Source: Symbiodinium natans
Taxonomy: Eukaryota > Sar > Dinophyceae > Suessiales > Symbiodiniaceae
DNA: 43,500 nt
Direction: 5' to 3'
Assembly: GCA_905221605.1 (NCBI GenBank)
Contig: CAJNDS010000044.1
Location: 1 to 43,500, forward strand
Position 1 is the stretch's first letter. Every line of letters starts with the position of its first letter. Both the position numbers and the translations under genes were made by a program. The notes under the pieces are model-generated. The model was given only the letters and a program-made list of their open reading frames with translations, searched no databases and was not told where the DNA came from. Shown piece after piece: positions 1 through 10,500 of this stretch.

Positions 1-180
1 CCTTGGCCTGCTTAATTACTGCGTCTGGCCATATTCCGGCACAATTCCCCGCCTGAGCCCTCCTGGCCTGTTTATTGCACGTGGCCACAATCCGGCACAG
101 TTGCCCGCCTCAGCCTCCCTGGCCTGCTTAGCGTCCTGCATCTCGTACTGCTGTCTGCCTCAACGCTGTCCTGCCTTCTG
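1..180. repeat. Imperfect tandem repeat, ~58-bp period
   Basis: About three degenerate units start near 1, 61 and 118. Each has GGCCTG, a TTA/TTTATT patch, then TGGCC and CCGGCACA, and ends in CCCGCCT. No coding potential is convincing. The array may continue to the left of the window. Confidence 0.6.
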
Positions 181-534
181 TCCTGAGAATCGCGTCGCAT
201 GATGTGCGCCGCCGCTTTGTCCTTAAAAGCTAACAACCCCACTTGTCCGGTGGGGAACATGAGTGGGATCTGGGCGGAAGCACCATTTCGAGTACTGAAA
301 ATGCACGGACTTTGGGCGAAAGCGCGATTTGGCGTCCTCTGCGCGGCCTCTTTGCGATGCAAGTCATGTTTCGGAGCCCCCAAAAACTTTGCACCGTGCG
401 CGACTTGGCCAAAGCACACCTGTGAACCGCAGACGCTTCGTTTGGTTGACGAATGTTTTCTGTCTTGTCCTCCATGCCCATGAAAGGACTGCCTGTCAGC
501 CGCATCATCACACGCTTGCCCGCGTCCCAAGCAC
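181..534. other. Non-coding stretch, nothing recognised
   Basis: Only short overlapping reading frames in several frames are present, none resembling a known family. There is no RNA gene, LTR end or strong repeat. Confidence 0.5.
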
Positions 535-1650
535 AGCTTCGGAGGGGTGGGAGGGCGTAGGCAGAGGGACTGTGTGCACGTGTTCAGGGTTTTTCGGTGT
601 TTCAGAGGGGGTGGGAGGGCGTAGGTAGGGGGCTGGACTGTGTGCGCTTTTTGATCCTTGGATGTCGGCTCTTCCTATCATTAAGACGCAGAAGTCCCAA
701 AGTGTCAGAGTCTTCACCCGCCAATAGGGAACGTGAGCTTCGTGAGACAGGTTAGTTTGCCCGAATGATGAACTGGATGCTGCGACAGTAAGGTCATGCG
801 ACGAAGCCATCATCTGTTGGACTGCGACTGAACGCCGCTCAGTGTTCAGGGCTTTTCGGTGCTTGGGAGGGGGTGGGAGGGCGTAGGGACTGTGTGCACG
901 TGTTCAGGGTTTTTCGGTTTTTCGGAGAGGGCGGGAGTTCCTATCATTGAGACGCAGAAGTCCCGAAGTGTCGGATTGTTCACGCGCCAATAGGGAACAT
1001 GAGCCTCGTGAGACAGGTTAGTTTGCCCGACTGATGAACTGGATGCTGCGACTGTAAGGTCATACCACGAAGCCATCATCTGTTGGACTGCGACTGAACG
1101 CCGCTCAGTGTTCAGGGCTTTTCGGTGCTTCGGAGGGGTGGGAGGGCGTAGGTAGGGGGCTGGACTGTGTGCACGTGTTCAGGGTTTTTCGGTGTTTCGG
1201 AGGGGGTGGGAGGGCGTAGGTAGGGGGCTGGACTGTGTGCGCTTTTTGATCCTTGGATGTCGGCTCTTCCTATCATTAAGACGCAGAAGTCCCAAAGTGT
1301 CAGAGTCTTCACCCGCCAATAGGGAACGTGAGCTTCGTGAGACAGGTTAGTTTGCCCGACTGATGAACTGGATGCTGCGACAGTAATCGAAATCAGTGCG
1401 AAAGGAACACTTCCTTCAGATACTTGGTTCATGTGACTCATGTGGCCAGCTGGAAAGGTCCTACCACGAAGCCATCATCTGTTGGACTGCGACTGATCGC
1501 CTCGGGGTGGGAGGGAGTAGGTAGGGGGCTGGACTGCGTGCGTTTTTTGATCCTTGGCTGTCGGCTCTTCCTATCATTGAGACGCAGAAGTCTCGAAGTG
1601 TCGGACTGTTCACCCACCAATAGGGAGCGTGAGCTGGTTTAGCACGTCGT
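535..1650. repeat. G-rich tandem repeat, four degenerate units of ~150-390 bp
   Basis: Four copies begin near 535, 846, 1104 and 1498. Shared blocks, in order, are: GGGTGGGAGGGCGTAGG, a CTGGACTGTGTGCG segment, a TCGGCTCTTCCTATCATT segment, an AATAGGGA block, a TGATGAACTGGATGCTGCG block, and a block with CCATCATCTGTTGGACTGCG. Units differ by internal deletions: the second lacks part of the G-rich block and the fourth is truncated. The third unit carries an extra ~55-bp insertion near 1387-1455. Reading frames over the array are repeat by-products, not genes. Confidence 0.8.
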
Positions 1651-1676
1651 GACAAGCGCCTGTGATAAGTTTGTGA

Positions 1677-4284
1677 TAAGTTTGAAGGTCTTGTAGCTTT
1701 TGGGTCCCAGAGGGTTTAGGATTCATGAGCCATATTTTTTTGAACTATGGGGCCTCCCTGCTCCGTTTTCGCTATGCGGGCTTCGTCCTTTCAAAATCCA
1801 TGCAAAGACAAGCACCCGTGGTGCCTGTGAAAATCAAAGTTTGAAGATCTTGTAGCTTTTGGGTCCCAGAGGGTTTAGGATTCATGAGCCATATTTTTTT
1901 GAACTATGGGGCCTCCCTGCTCTGTTTTCGCTATGCGGGCTTCGTCCTTTCAAAATCCATGCAAAGACAAGCACCCGTGGTGCCTGTGAAAATCAAAGTT
2001 TGAAGATCTTGTAGCTTTTGGGTCCAAAAGGGTTTAGGATTCATGAGCCATATTTTTTTGAACTTGTAGCTTTTGGATCCAAAAGGGTTTAGGATGCATG
2101 AGCCATACTTTTGGGAACTATGGGGCCTCCCTGCTCTGTTTTCGCTATGCGGGCTTCGTCCTTTCAAAATCCATGCAAAGACAAGCACCCGTGGTGCCTG
2201 TGAAAATCAAAGTTTGAAGATCTTGTAGCTTTTGGATCCAAAAGGGTTTAGGATTCATGAGCCATATTTTTTTGAACTATGGGGCCTCCCTGCTCTGTTT
2301 TCGCTATGCGGGCTTCGTCCTTTCAAAATCCATGCAAAGACAAGCACCCGTGGCGCCTGTGAAAATCAAAGTTTGAAGATCTTGTAGCTTTTGGACCCAA
2401 AAGGGTTTAGGATTCATGAGCCATATTTTTTTGAACTCTGGGGCCTCCCTGCTCTGTTTTCGCTATGCGGGCTTCGTCCTTTCAAAATCCATGCAAAGAC
2501 AAGCACCCGTGGTGCCTGTGAAAATCAAAGTTTGAAGATCTTGTAGCTTTTGGATCCAAAAGGGTTTAGGATGCATGAGCCATATTTTTTTGAACTCTGG
2601 GGCCTCCCTGCTCTGTTTTCGCTATGCGGGCTTCGTCCTTTCAAAATCCATGCAAAGACAAGCACCCGTGGTGCCTGTGAAAATCAAGTTTGTAGCTTTT
2701 GGATCCAAAAGGGTTTAGGATGCATGAGCCATATTTTTTTGAACTATGGGGCCTCCCTGCTCTGTTTTCGCTATGCGGGCTTCGTCCTTTCAAAATCCAT
2801 GCAAAGACAAGCACCCGTGGTGCCTGTGAAAATCAAGTTTGTAGCTTTTGGATCCAAAAGGGTTTAGGATGCATGAGCCATATTTTTTTGAACTCTGGGG
2901 CCTCCCTGCTCTGTTTTCGCTATGCGGGCTTCGTCCTTTCAAACTCCATGCAAAGACAGCACCCCCGTGGTGCCTGTGAAAATCAAAGTTTGAAGATCTT
3001 GTAGCTTTTGGATCCAAAAGGGTTTAGGATTCATGAGCCATATTTTTTTGAACTATGGGGCCTCCCTGCTCTGTTTTCGCTATGCGGGCTTCGTCCTTTC
3101 AAAATCCATGCAAAGACAAGCACCCGTGGCGCCTGTGAAAATCAAAGTTTGAAGATCTTGTAGCTTTTGGACCCAAAAGGGTTTAGGATTCATGAGCCAT
3201 ATTTTTTTGAACTCTGGGGCCTCCCTGCTCTGTTTTCGCTATGCGGGCTTCGTCCTTTCAAAATCCATGCAAAGACAAGCACCCGTGGTGCCTGTGAAAA
3301 TCAAAGTTTGAAGATCTTGTAGCTTTTGGATCCAAAAGGGTTTAGGATGCATGAGCCATATTTTTTTGAACTCTGGGGCCTCCCTGCTCTGTTTTCGCTA
3401 TGCGGGCTTCGTCCTTTCAAAATCCATGCAAAGACAAGCACCCGTGGTGCCTGTGAAAATCAAGTTTGTAGCTTTTGGATCCAAAAGGGTTTAGGATGCA
3501 TGAGCCATATTTTTTTGAACTATGGGGCCTCCCTGCTCTGTTTTCGCTATGCGGGCTTCGTCCTTTCAAAATCCATGCAAAGACAAGCACCCGTGGTGCC
3601 TGTGAAAATCAAGTTTGTAGCTTTTGGATCCAAAAGGGTTTAGGATGCATGAGCCATATTTTTTTGAACTCTGGGGCCTCCCTGCTCTGTTTTCGCTATG
3701 CGGGCTTCGTCCTTTCAAAATCCATGCAAAGACAAGCACCCGTGGTGCCTGTGAAAATCAAAGTTTGAAGATCTTGTAGCTTTTGGATCCAAAAGGGTTT
3801 AGGATTCATGAGCCATATTTTTTTGAACTCTGGGGCCTCCCTGCTCTGTTTTCGCTATGCGGGCTTCGTCCTTTCAAAATCCATGCAAAGACAAGCGCCC
3901 GCGGTGCCTGTGAAAATCAAAGTTTGAAGATCTTGTAGCTTTTGGATCCAAAAGGGTTTAGGATTCATGAGCCATATTTTTTTGAACTATGGGGCCTCCC
4001 TGCTCCGTTTTCGCTATGCGGGCTTCGTCCTTTCAAAATCCATGCAAAGACAAGCACCCGTGGTGCCTGTGAAAATCAAGTTTGTAGCTTTTGGATCCAA
4101 AAGGGTTTAGGATGCATGAGCCATATTTTTTTGAACTCTGGGGCCTCCCTGCTCTGTTTTCGCTATGCGGGCTTCGTCCTTTCAAAATCCATGCAAAGAC
4201 AAGCACCCGTGGTGCCTGCGAAAATCAAGTTTGTAGCTTTTGGATCCAAAAGGGTTTAGGATGCATGAGCCATACTTTTTCGAC
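1677..4284. repeat. 149/159-bp satellite array, 16 monomers plus partial copies
   Basis: Sixteen full monomers are anchored by the block GCGGGCTTCGTCC at about 1776, 1935, 2148, 2308, 2467, 2626, 2776, 2924, 3084, 3243, 3402, 3551, 3700, 3859, 4018 and 4167. Partial copies lie near 2010-2062 and at the right edge. Two monomer lengths alternate because 10 bp at the AAAATCAAAGTTTGAAG junction is present or absent. Most monomers contain the 16-bp perfect palindrome CTTTTGGATCCAAAAG. The first two copies carry a GGGTCCCAGAGG variant at that site. The ~105-codon frames over pairs of monomers are repeat artefacts: the 149-bp units shift the frame. Confidence 0.95.
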
Positions 4285-5141
4285 GCCGGATTTATTTATG
4301 AGTGAGAAGGTATCCTAGCAACACCGAGTTGAGGAGTCAGAAGGTATCCTAAACTTAGACAAAGCGCTGTGAGGCCGGAACAGGTAACCCAAATGTCCCA
4401 GCATTGTGGAGACGCGCGAGGCAACCTCAACAGCATGGCACTGTTTTAGAGACCCCTGCCCCAAGTCAAAAGCAATTGACGCGATTTAGGAGGCTTTGCC
4501 ATCCAGTCTTGTGGCAGCAAGGGAATGGACGCGATTTCGGAGGCCCTGCGCAAACAACAAGCTAATGATTTTGGGGCGGCAGTAAAACAAAACCCTGGGG
4601 CTCGCCTTCCAAGGGAGGGAATCTTTTTTCCAGTGCAAGCATCGGTCGGCAGCCAGATTGTGAAGAGAGTCGGAAACTGCACCCTTCTTCGGCCTCCAGC
4701 TTCCTTGAAAGGCGCTTTCCAGGGTTTTGTTTTCCTCCGGGGTTTCCGGGGGAAGCTAAAGGGGCGAGCGCCCTTGTGTGATGAACTCGAGACCAGAACA
4801 TTGCACGTCCGACGTGTGAGCAGTAACGCAGCTTGGAGGGGAGGGTGTAAACAGGTTTGGTCAGGTTCAAAGCCGGATTACACCAACACCGTGTTTGGAG
4901 AATGTTTCAGAGCCAGACGCTGCTGTGGCTGCGAGCAAGTTGCGCCGGAAGTTTTTTGGCTCCTGCAAGGCACTTGGCGGCTGTGTGAGGGTTTGCGGAA
5001 TGGAGGGAGAACTGCCTGTAGAAGGCGATGTCGCGAGAAGGGCCGAAGCAAGGCCTTCGCAGCCGGCTGCGCAGGAGCGGTCGTGTAACCCGGTTGTGGG
5101 AGTTATAAGAACTAAGTGGGTTCTGAAGCCGACAATGGGTG
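4285..5141. other. Spacer with one weak reading frame
   Basis: The only long plus-strand frame (4525-5088, ATG start, 187 codons) has no recognisable domain and an Arg/Cys-rich end. Opposite-strand frames of similar length overlap it, so I do not call a gene. A short motif containing AGAAGGTATCCTA occurs twice near 4307 and 4339. Minus-strand sequence just right of 4867 may continue the adjacent transposase relic in another frame. Confidence 0.4.
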
Positions 5142-5756
5142 TCAGTTTACCGCCCCTACTGTTGCTACTTGCACATGGTCCCGTGCAGTATTGCGAATGA
5201 AGGCGCTTTTCGATACCCATCTTTTGGTAGAGGTCCACCAAGAGCTCTGCGTCAGCTTTTTCACACCCTGCTCCCGGATGTTGCGTTTGACATGCTCGAG
5301 GCTTCGGACCAACTGGAAATCTTGGCCAAAAAAATCCACAAAGGCCTTAACCAAAGCAGGGCCACCATCAATGTGAGCGACTGATGCTTTCCGCAAGCCA
5401 TCGCCTAGATGCTCACGCACATGTGCATCTAGGCTGTCAAGGAGCAATCGAACCGCCACGTGGTTTTCGCTGGGCGCCAACGCGAAACCAAGCAGCACAA
5501 ATGTGGTTTCGATGCTCTGACGGGGGACATGCTGCGCCAACCAACCAACAGCAATCAGTTTGATGCGGCTGTTGGAGATGTCGTGGGTACCATCGCACGC
5601 CAATCGCAACCCATGCTCCATCAATGTCTCCCAGTGCTCCACCAGGAGGCTGACATAAAAGTCCGTTGTATAGCAAAAAATACCGGCACTTTCGTCCACC
5701 TCGAGCACCCGACAATGCCAGGGTTCCGTGGCTCCCCTCTTCTTCACTGACTGCAC
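5142..5756 (-). pseudogene. MULE-type transposase catalytic-domain fragment
   Basis: This 204-codon minus-strand frame resembles the MULE (Mutator-like) transposase core. A first catalytic Asp at about residue 55 lies in the context ACDGTH. A second sits near residue 130 in HIDGGPALVKAF. An EHVKRN motif follows near 154-159, in the position of the family's C/H-x-x-H-xxx-N end. Complete MULE transposases are much longer (typically several hundred residues), and the zinc-finger N-terminus and the distal Glu region are not visible. The frame ends upstream at a (GTGC)n microsatellite and downstream in a frame break near 5142-5241. I read it as a decayed DNA-transposon relic. Family assignment rests on motif pattern only; no terminal inverted repeats were found. 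Confidence 0.6.
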
Positions 5757-5764
5757 GTAGCCAA

Positions 5765-5765
5765 G

Positions 5766-5812
<47 letters not shown>
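5765..5812. repeat. (GTGC)12 tetranucleotide microsatellite
   Basis: About twelve uninterrupted GTGC units directly next to the transposase relic. The Ala-Cys-Val-Arg or Thr-His-Ala-Arg frames it opens are artefacts. Confidence 0.95.
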
Positions 5813-6339
5813 AAAAGATAGGTCTCGCGCAAAACTTGACTCCACAAGGCTTGCACGTTGCTGTTTCGGTGTTTCGTTAGTGTGTGTCACAACTAAAAGA
5901 TGGTTTCGCGCAAAGTCCCTTTCGATGTGCGCAAAATTTGCGAAAAAAATAGGTGCGGCATGGTGTTTTAAGGCTTCAAGAGGGGGCTTGAAGCTCCAAT
6001 CATTTCGTCTTCCCCTTGCGTCACCAGGCGCTGGCATGTGCATGCAGGGTGCTCGTCAGCCCCAGGGGCCTCCGTATGCGCCAACTCCTGGGTCCTCCGC
6101 AAGGGGAACCCTGGAGTATGAATCGGTTTTCTCTAACGGCGGGGCGGGGCCCGCCGGGCTTTGGAGTTCGCGGTTGCCAAACCGCTCGCCGCAACCCGCA
6201 GGTCGCGACTACTTGACATGGACCCCGATCGCCGGCCCCGAAGGGGCGATCGGGAAACAAAAATTGAGTCTCATGCCTCCTCCTCCGCCGGTTCTCGGAT
6301 CGGTCACCCCCTGTCCGCCTATACGCCTCCGCCGTGTAT
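5813..6339. other. Spacer with a strong inverted repeat
   Basis: No gene recognised. At 6224-6254 two perfect 10-bp arms (CCCGATCGCC / GGCGATCGGG) flank an 11-nt loop, with an alternative inner stem GCCCC-GAA-GGGGC. The remaining sequence is moderately GC-rich with short frames only. Confidence 0.5.
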
Positions 6340-6499
6340 TCTGCTTGTGTGCTTTAGTTTTTGTGCCTTTCAAGTCCATTCTGCTTGTGTGCTTCAAATG
6401 AATTGTGCCTGTGTGCTTCAAATTGGTGCCTTTGAAGTCCATTCTGCTTGTCTGCCTTAAATTGGTGCTTTCGAAGCATTCTGCTTGTGTGTTTCGAAT
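6340..6499. repeat. Short array of the 39-bp minisatellite
   Basis: Four degenerate units of the pattern TTCAAATTGGTGCCTTTCAA followed by GTCCATTCTGCTTGTGTGC. The same unit, in the same orientation, forms the long array at 16168-16946. The array stops exactly where a retroelement end (TGTGAAAAG) begins at 6500. Confidence 0.8.
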
Positions 6500-6720
6500 T
6501 GTGAAAAGCAGAGCTCGCGCAGCAGTCTCTTTTTCACTCAGCACTTGAGCCAAACACCGAAGTGTTCAGCAAGGTTCGGTTCTTGCGACCAGCTCTCTCC
6601 AAGAGCTAAGGGCTTCACAACTACAAATTCCTTGTCAATGTGTAGCAAAAATATCACGCAAAGACTTTGGTTTACACCTCGGGACTTACTAACAGCAAGA
6701 CAGCGAAGCTCCAGAGTTCA
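6500..6720 (-). repeat. Diverged family-2-like LTR fragment (minus strand)
   Basis: Read on the minus strand, this ends in TTTTCACA, the terminus of the element 2 LTR. Just inside it has TTTGGCTCAAG followed by a GAGTGAAAAAGAG block and GAGCTCTGC, as at 18374-18410. Sequence further in matches only weakly (a TTGA-AAGGAATT block). It is a relic of a related LTR family. The junction at 6720-6792 is unassigned. Confidence 0.6.
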
Positions 6721-6792
6721 CTCTGCACCACATCCTACACGTCGAACACTTGTTGTGTTTTTTGGGCTTTGCGTTTGGGGTTTTATTCATTG

Positions 6793-6989
6793 ACCTCTCT
6801 GCTACAACGGGCTTCCTGTGATGCACTGCACCCGACAAGTTCGACATCAGGCTGAAAGTAACTCCACTACCGACAACGGGGTTCCTTGGTGGAACTGAGG
6901 AGTGTCTGGACCCTGAAGGTCTCTCATAAGGAGGCTCAGCCCCTCTCCTGCCTCTCTCACGAAGCATTCCGGTTCACCCTCGCCTATGT
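6793..6989 (-). pseudogene. Minus-strand relic of an element 1 relative: gag start and leader
   Basis: On the minus strand, a frame from 6967 encodes a Gag N-terminus (MLRERGRRGAEPPYERPSG...) nearly identical to the start of the element 1 Gag at 7520. Homology stops near 6793. Upstream of the ATG the leader (GGCGAGGGTGAAC) also matches that of element 1. The relic continues, after removal of element 1, at 15940-16167, where its primer-binding site and LTR lie. The shared start at MLRERGRR, with a one-base indel just before it, supports 7520 rather than the GTG at 7445 as the Gag start of element 1. Confidence 0.85.
6985..6989. repeat. Target site duplication of element 1, left copy (TATGT)
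   Basis: TATGT immediately precedes the 5' LTR and is repeated at 15935-15939 immediately after the 3' LTR. Five bases is the usual size for copia elements. Confidence 0.9.
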
Positions 6990-7381
6990 TGTAGAAGTTC
7001 GAGAACTGTGCGTCATCCTGTGACGGTGAGTTTTGCAGTTTGCAGTTTTGTGTGCACAGCTTGGAGTCTGCTCAGCTTTTGAAGTTTTCCCAGTGGCCTG
7101 AGTACGATTGGCGGTGCAGGAACGCTTTGCCTCAAAGGGAACCACTCTCGTCGAGTTTCGTGACTTGAGGGTAGTTTTGGAGGTCTTTTAAGCCGAGCTG
7201 TCAAGTTGGAGAGCTGTGATACGTTTTCCACTTTGGCTCAAGTGACGAGCACTGGTGTGAGTGCTGCAAGCCAAAACAGAAGTGTTGTCCGAGTGTCTGA
7301 GCTTGCTTGCTTGGTTTGGACTTGTGTGAGTTGGCTTGGTTGTATCCTTGGTGCCTTGCTTAGCATCTCGGGTTTTTAACG
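6990..7381 (+). repeat. Element 1 5' LTR (392 bp)
   Basis: It starts TGTAGAAGTTCGAG and ends CGGGTTTTTAACG, matching 15533-15934. Differences from the 3' copy include a 10-bp gap near 7022 and a few substitutions. The primer-binding site follows immediately. A spliced-leader-like core lies at 7228-7242. No TATA box is apparent, as is usual in dinoflagellates. Confidence 0.95.
7228..7242 (+). promoter_or_regulatory. Spliced-leader-like core in 5' LTR of element 1
   Basis: CCACTTTGGCTCAAG differs at one base from the last 15 nt of the dinoflagellate spliced leader (CCATTTTGGCTCAAG). The same site is at 15781-15795 in the 3' LTR. It lies 139 bp before the LTR end. Whether it is a captured leader, a transcription start context or coincidence is open. 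Confidence 0.55.
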
Positions 7382-7393
7382 TGGTAGGGGAGC
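7382..7393 (+). other. Primer-binding site, element 1
   Basis: TGGTAGGGGAGC directly abuts the 5' LTR. It is one base off the TGGTAGCGGAGC seen in the minus-strand relic and in element 3. The TGG start complements the CCA tail of a tRNA, and the pattern resembles the initiator-Met tRNA sites of other copia elements. Confidence 0.8.
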
Positions 7394-7519
7394 GTGGAAG
7401 CTCTGTTGCAAAGAAAGAAAGTGAGCCCAATACGCTGACTTGGTGTGTGCTTGAGTTGTCTTGGTTTGGAGGGCCGTGGAAGGCCATCGTACTACCACAT
7501 AGGTGAGGGTGAACCCCGA

Positions 7520-10500
7520 ATGCTTCGTGAGAGAGGCAGGAGAGGGGCTGAGCCTCCCTATGAGAGGCCTTCAGGGTCTAGACACTCGTCACTTCCACCA
7601 AGGAACCCCGTTGTCGGCAGTGGAGTTGCTTTCAGCCCGATGTCGAACTTGTCGGGTGTAGTGCATCCCACAGGAAGCCCGGTGGTTAGTTCTCCGACTG
7701 CTATGGGCACCCCCATACCGGCAATGGCTTCACCCATGTCACCACCAGGTTTGGTACCACCACCGCCTGCAGCAGTGGACCCCGTTGCCGTTCAGGCAGC
7801 CCTGGGATCCCAGCTTTTGGTTCAGACAGTGCAGCAGCAGCAGCAGATATCTCAAATGATGTCGCTGGTGCAGCAGCTGGTCCAGGACCGGACAAGTGCT
7901 GAGAAGAAAGGCAAGGGAGCTGGTAGCTTGAGTAGCATCAGTGACAGTGTGGACCATGCCATGGAGGTTGATGATGGGAACGGCGCTCCTATCAGGAATC
8001 CTAAGGCAGACTCATATGTGCCGAAGTTGCCCATGTTGGATGGTGGACGCATGAACAAGGGTCGGCGTGCCGAGATCGAAGCATGGGTTGAGTACCTTGA
8101 AGTGTTTTTGCCATGGATTGCTTTGTTTGATGATAGGATACCGTCGGAAGTGCAGGCTTGTTTTGTGAAAGACAAGCCAATCTTGAACAAAGACTTGGCG
8201 AAAGGAGAGAGCATTAGGAGTACCAGAGTGTTCCTTTACCTTCGGCAATCCTTTGCGAACTTTTCCCGTGGGCTTGACATTTTGAAGCAAGTTGAGCGTG
8301 AACAGCTTGGTGTTCCGGCAGGCTATGAGGCGTTGAGGCGCTTGCATCAGGATCTGTCGGTTTGCTCGAGGATAGAAGCCTCGACCTTGCGAGAAGAGAT
8401 GTTGAGATACCAACCCCCTGCCTCTACGAAGGATCGTCCTTTGGAAGTGTTTCGCAGCGTGCAGGTTGAGCTTGCAAAGTATGGTCGACTTGTTGCTGCG
8501 TTCCCAGACCTTGCGTTGAGTGAAGCGGATCAGAGCATGATTGTATTGAAAGGTCTTGATGCGGAGGTGAAGAGGTACATCTTGTTGCATGCGAAGATTG
8601 ACTCCATGAGTGAGCTTGAGACTGCGATCAAGTTCTACGACGCAAACATCAAGATCCTTACCTTCGCCGATTCCGGGCGAGGTCGAGACCGCAGGAACAA
8701 CAACGACATAGCGAATCCGCTGAACTTCAAGGGCGATGGAAAGGGGAAGGACAAAGGGAAGGACAAGGGGAAAGATAAAGGAAAGGACAAAGGGAAGGAC
8801 AAGGGAAAGGACAAAGGTCGCTCAGGAAAGGACAAGCTTGACAAGAAGGGAGAGAAAGGTGGAAAGGGGAACGCTACTCAAGACCCTGGGAAAGGGGGCG
8901 GTGGTAGCTCTGGTAGTGACCCAAAGCACGACAAGCGTGCCAACGTGAAGTGCTACAACTGCAATGAATTGGGGCACTATTCAAACCGATGCCCTAAGAA
9001 AGCGGCCAAAGGTGTGGCGGCAGCAGCGACGCTTCTCGAACCGCAATTGGCGGCTTTGACCTTGGAGGGCCCGCACGTGTTTGCAGCGGCAGTTGGTTGC
9101 GAGTTCTTTGATATCGCTCAGGGAGATTCCGACAATGAGTCGAGCTTGAGCGATGGTGATTGGGAAGCCTTTGGAAGGTCGTGGTTGTTGGAGAGTTCAG
9201 AGGCCACAGTTGAGCTTGGAACCTCGCAGCTTGGAAGCCTAGAGACCCCCGTTGAGCTTGAGAAGGCCCCAGTTGAGAGTGGAACGTCGCAGCTTGGAAG
9301 CCTACAAACCCCCGTTGAGCTTGAGAAGGCCCCAGTTGAGCTTGGAACGTCGCAGCTTGGAAGCCTAGAGACCCCCGTTGAGCTTGAGAAGGCCCCAGTT
9401 GAGCTTGGAACGTCGCAGCTTGGAAGCCTAGAGACCCCCGTTGAGCTTGAGAAGGCCCTGTCGACGCTTGGTGAGCATGGATTGAGTGAATTTTATTTTC
9501 ATGACATGAGCATGGCAGCCCCGCATGTGACACATGGTAGCAGCTCTGAAGCCATGGACTGGTGGTTGCTGGACTCCGGAGCGTCAACGCACCTGATCAG
9601 CGAGGAGACACTGCAGCATGTGCAAGTGCTGAGCCTGAGTGAGCATGTTGGTAGAGACTGTGTGACTGCCACGGGTGCTTCCATAGGGGTTCAGAAGAGT
9701 GCTGTGGTTCGCGTTTGCTTTGCCGTGGAGAGATCCAGTCCTATCGTCGTTGAGTTCGAAGCCCTGGTTGCACCTGTGCGATTTAATCTCCTGAGCCTAG
9801 GACGACTCCTGAATAGGAACTGGACAGTCTCTTTTGGCCCCCATCTCCACGTGCAAGCTGGTGGTTTTAAATTTAAGGCTGTGTGGTCCAACAACTGTTG
9901 CTGGTTGCAAAGTCATGCGGTGGCACGGGCCTGTTTGGTGTCTCAAGAACAGAGCGCAGCGCAGCAGATTGCAGACCCCTCGTGTACGAGGCCTTCCGCA
10001 GCCCGAGAAGATGGCCTCCTCCAGCGAAAGCGAAGTGGAATGGCGCATGGAAGGGAAGGACAAAGGGAAGCTGGTCCGGAGAGTCGTTGCGACTCAAGCG
10101 GCCTCAATCTCGGTGGGAGAAGAGGACTTCGAGGAGAGCACCCGGTTGGCCACAGCTACGTCCACGGAGACAGAGGGCGCAATCCTCTTGGTGCCCGCGG
10201 ATGCCGCGTCCCAGGTGGTGTTGAAGCCGGGCGAGATCGAGACCCCGGGACCCGCCAAAGTTCCTCAGCAGAAGCCCATGCCAAAGAAGCCGAAAGTGAA
10301 GAAGATGCCCCAGAAGCCCCTCGTGAAGAGAATGCCAAAGGCAGCGAGCTCTTCGTCGACAAAGAGGACCCCCGTGAAGCTGGTGCCTCGTTCCGATCGC
10401 CAGCAGCCGTGGTTGACGTTGTGGAGTGCAAGTTCAAGGGCAGTGAAGAAGCAGAAGCTCAAGGAGAGCCGCATGACGTCAGCTGCAAGGTCCGATTTGA

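Noticed and set aside
2550-4318. Series of ~100-codon plus-strand frames with repeated MDPKGFRMHEPYFFEL-type sequence
   Set aside because: They follow the satellite monomers, change register with each 149-bp unit, and have no independent coding signal.
4525-5088. 187-codon hypothetical gene
   Set aside because: No domain, skewed Arg/Cys-rich end, and comparable frames on the other strand.
7445-7519. GTG-initiated N-terminal extension of element 1 Gag
   Set aside because: The related minus-strand copy has a one-base indel just before MLRERGRR, so the upstream frame is not conserved.
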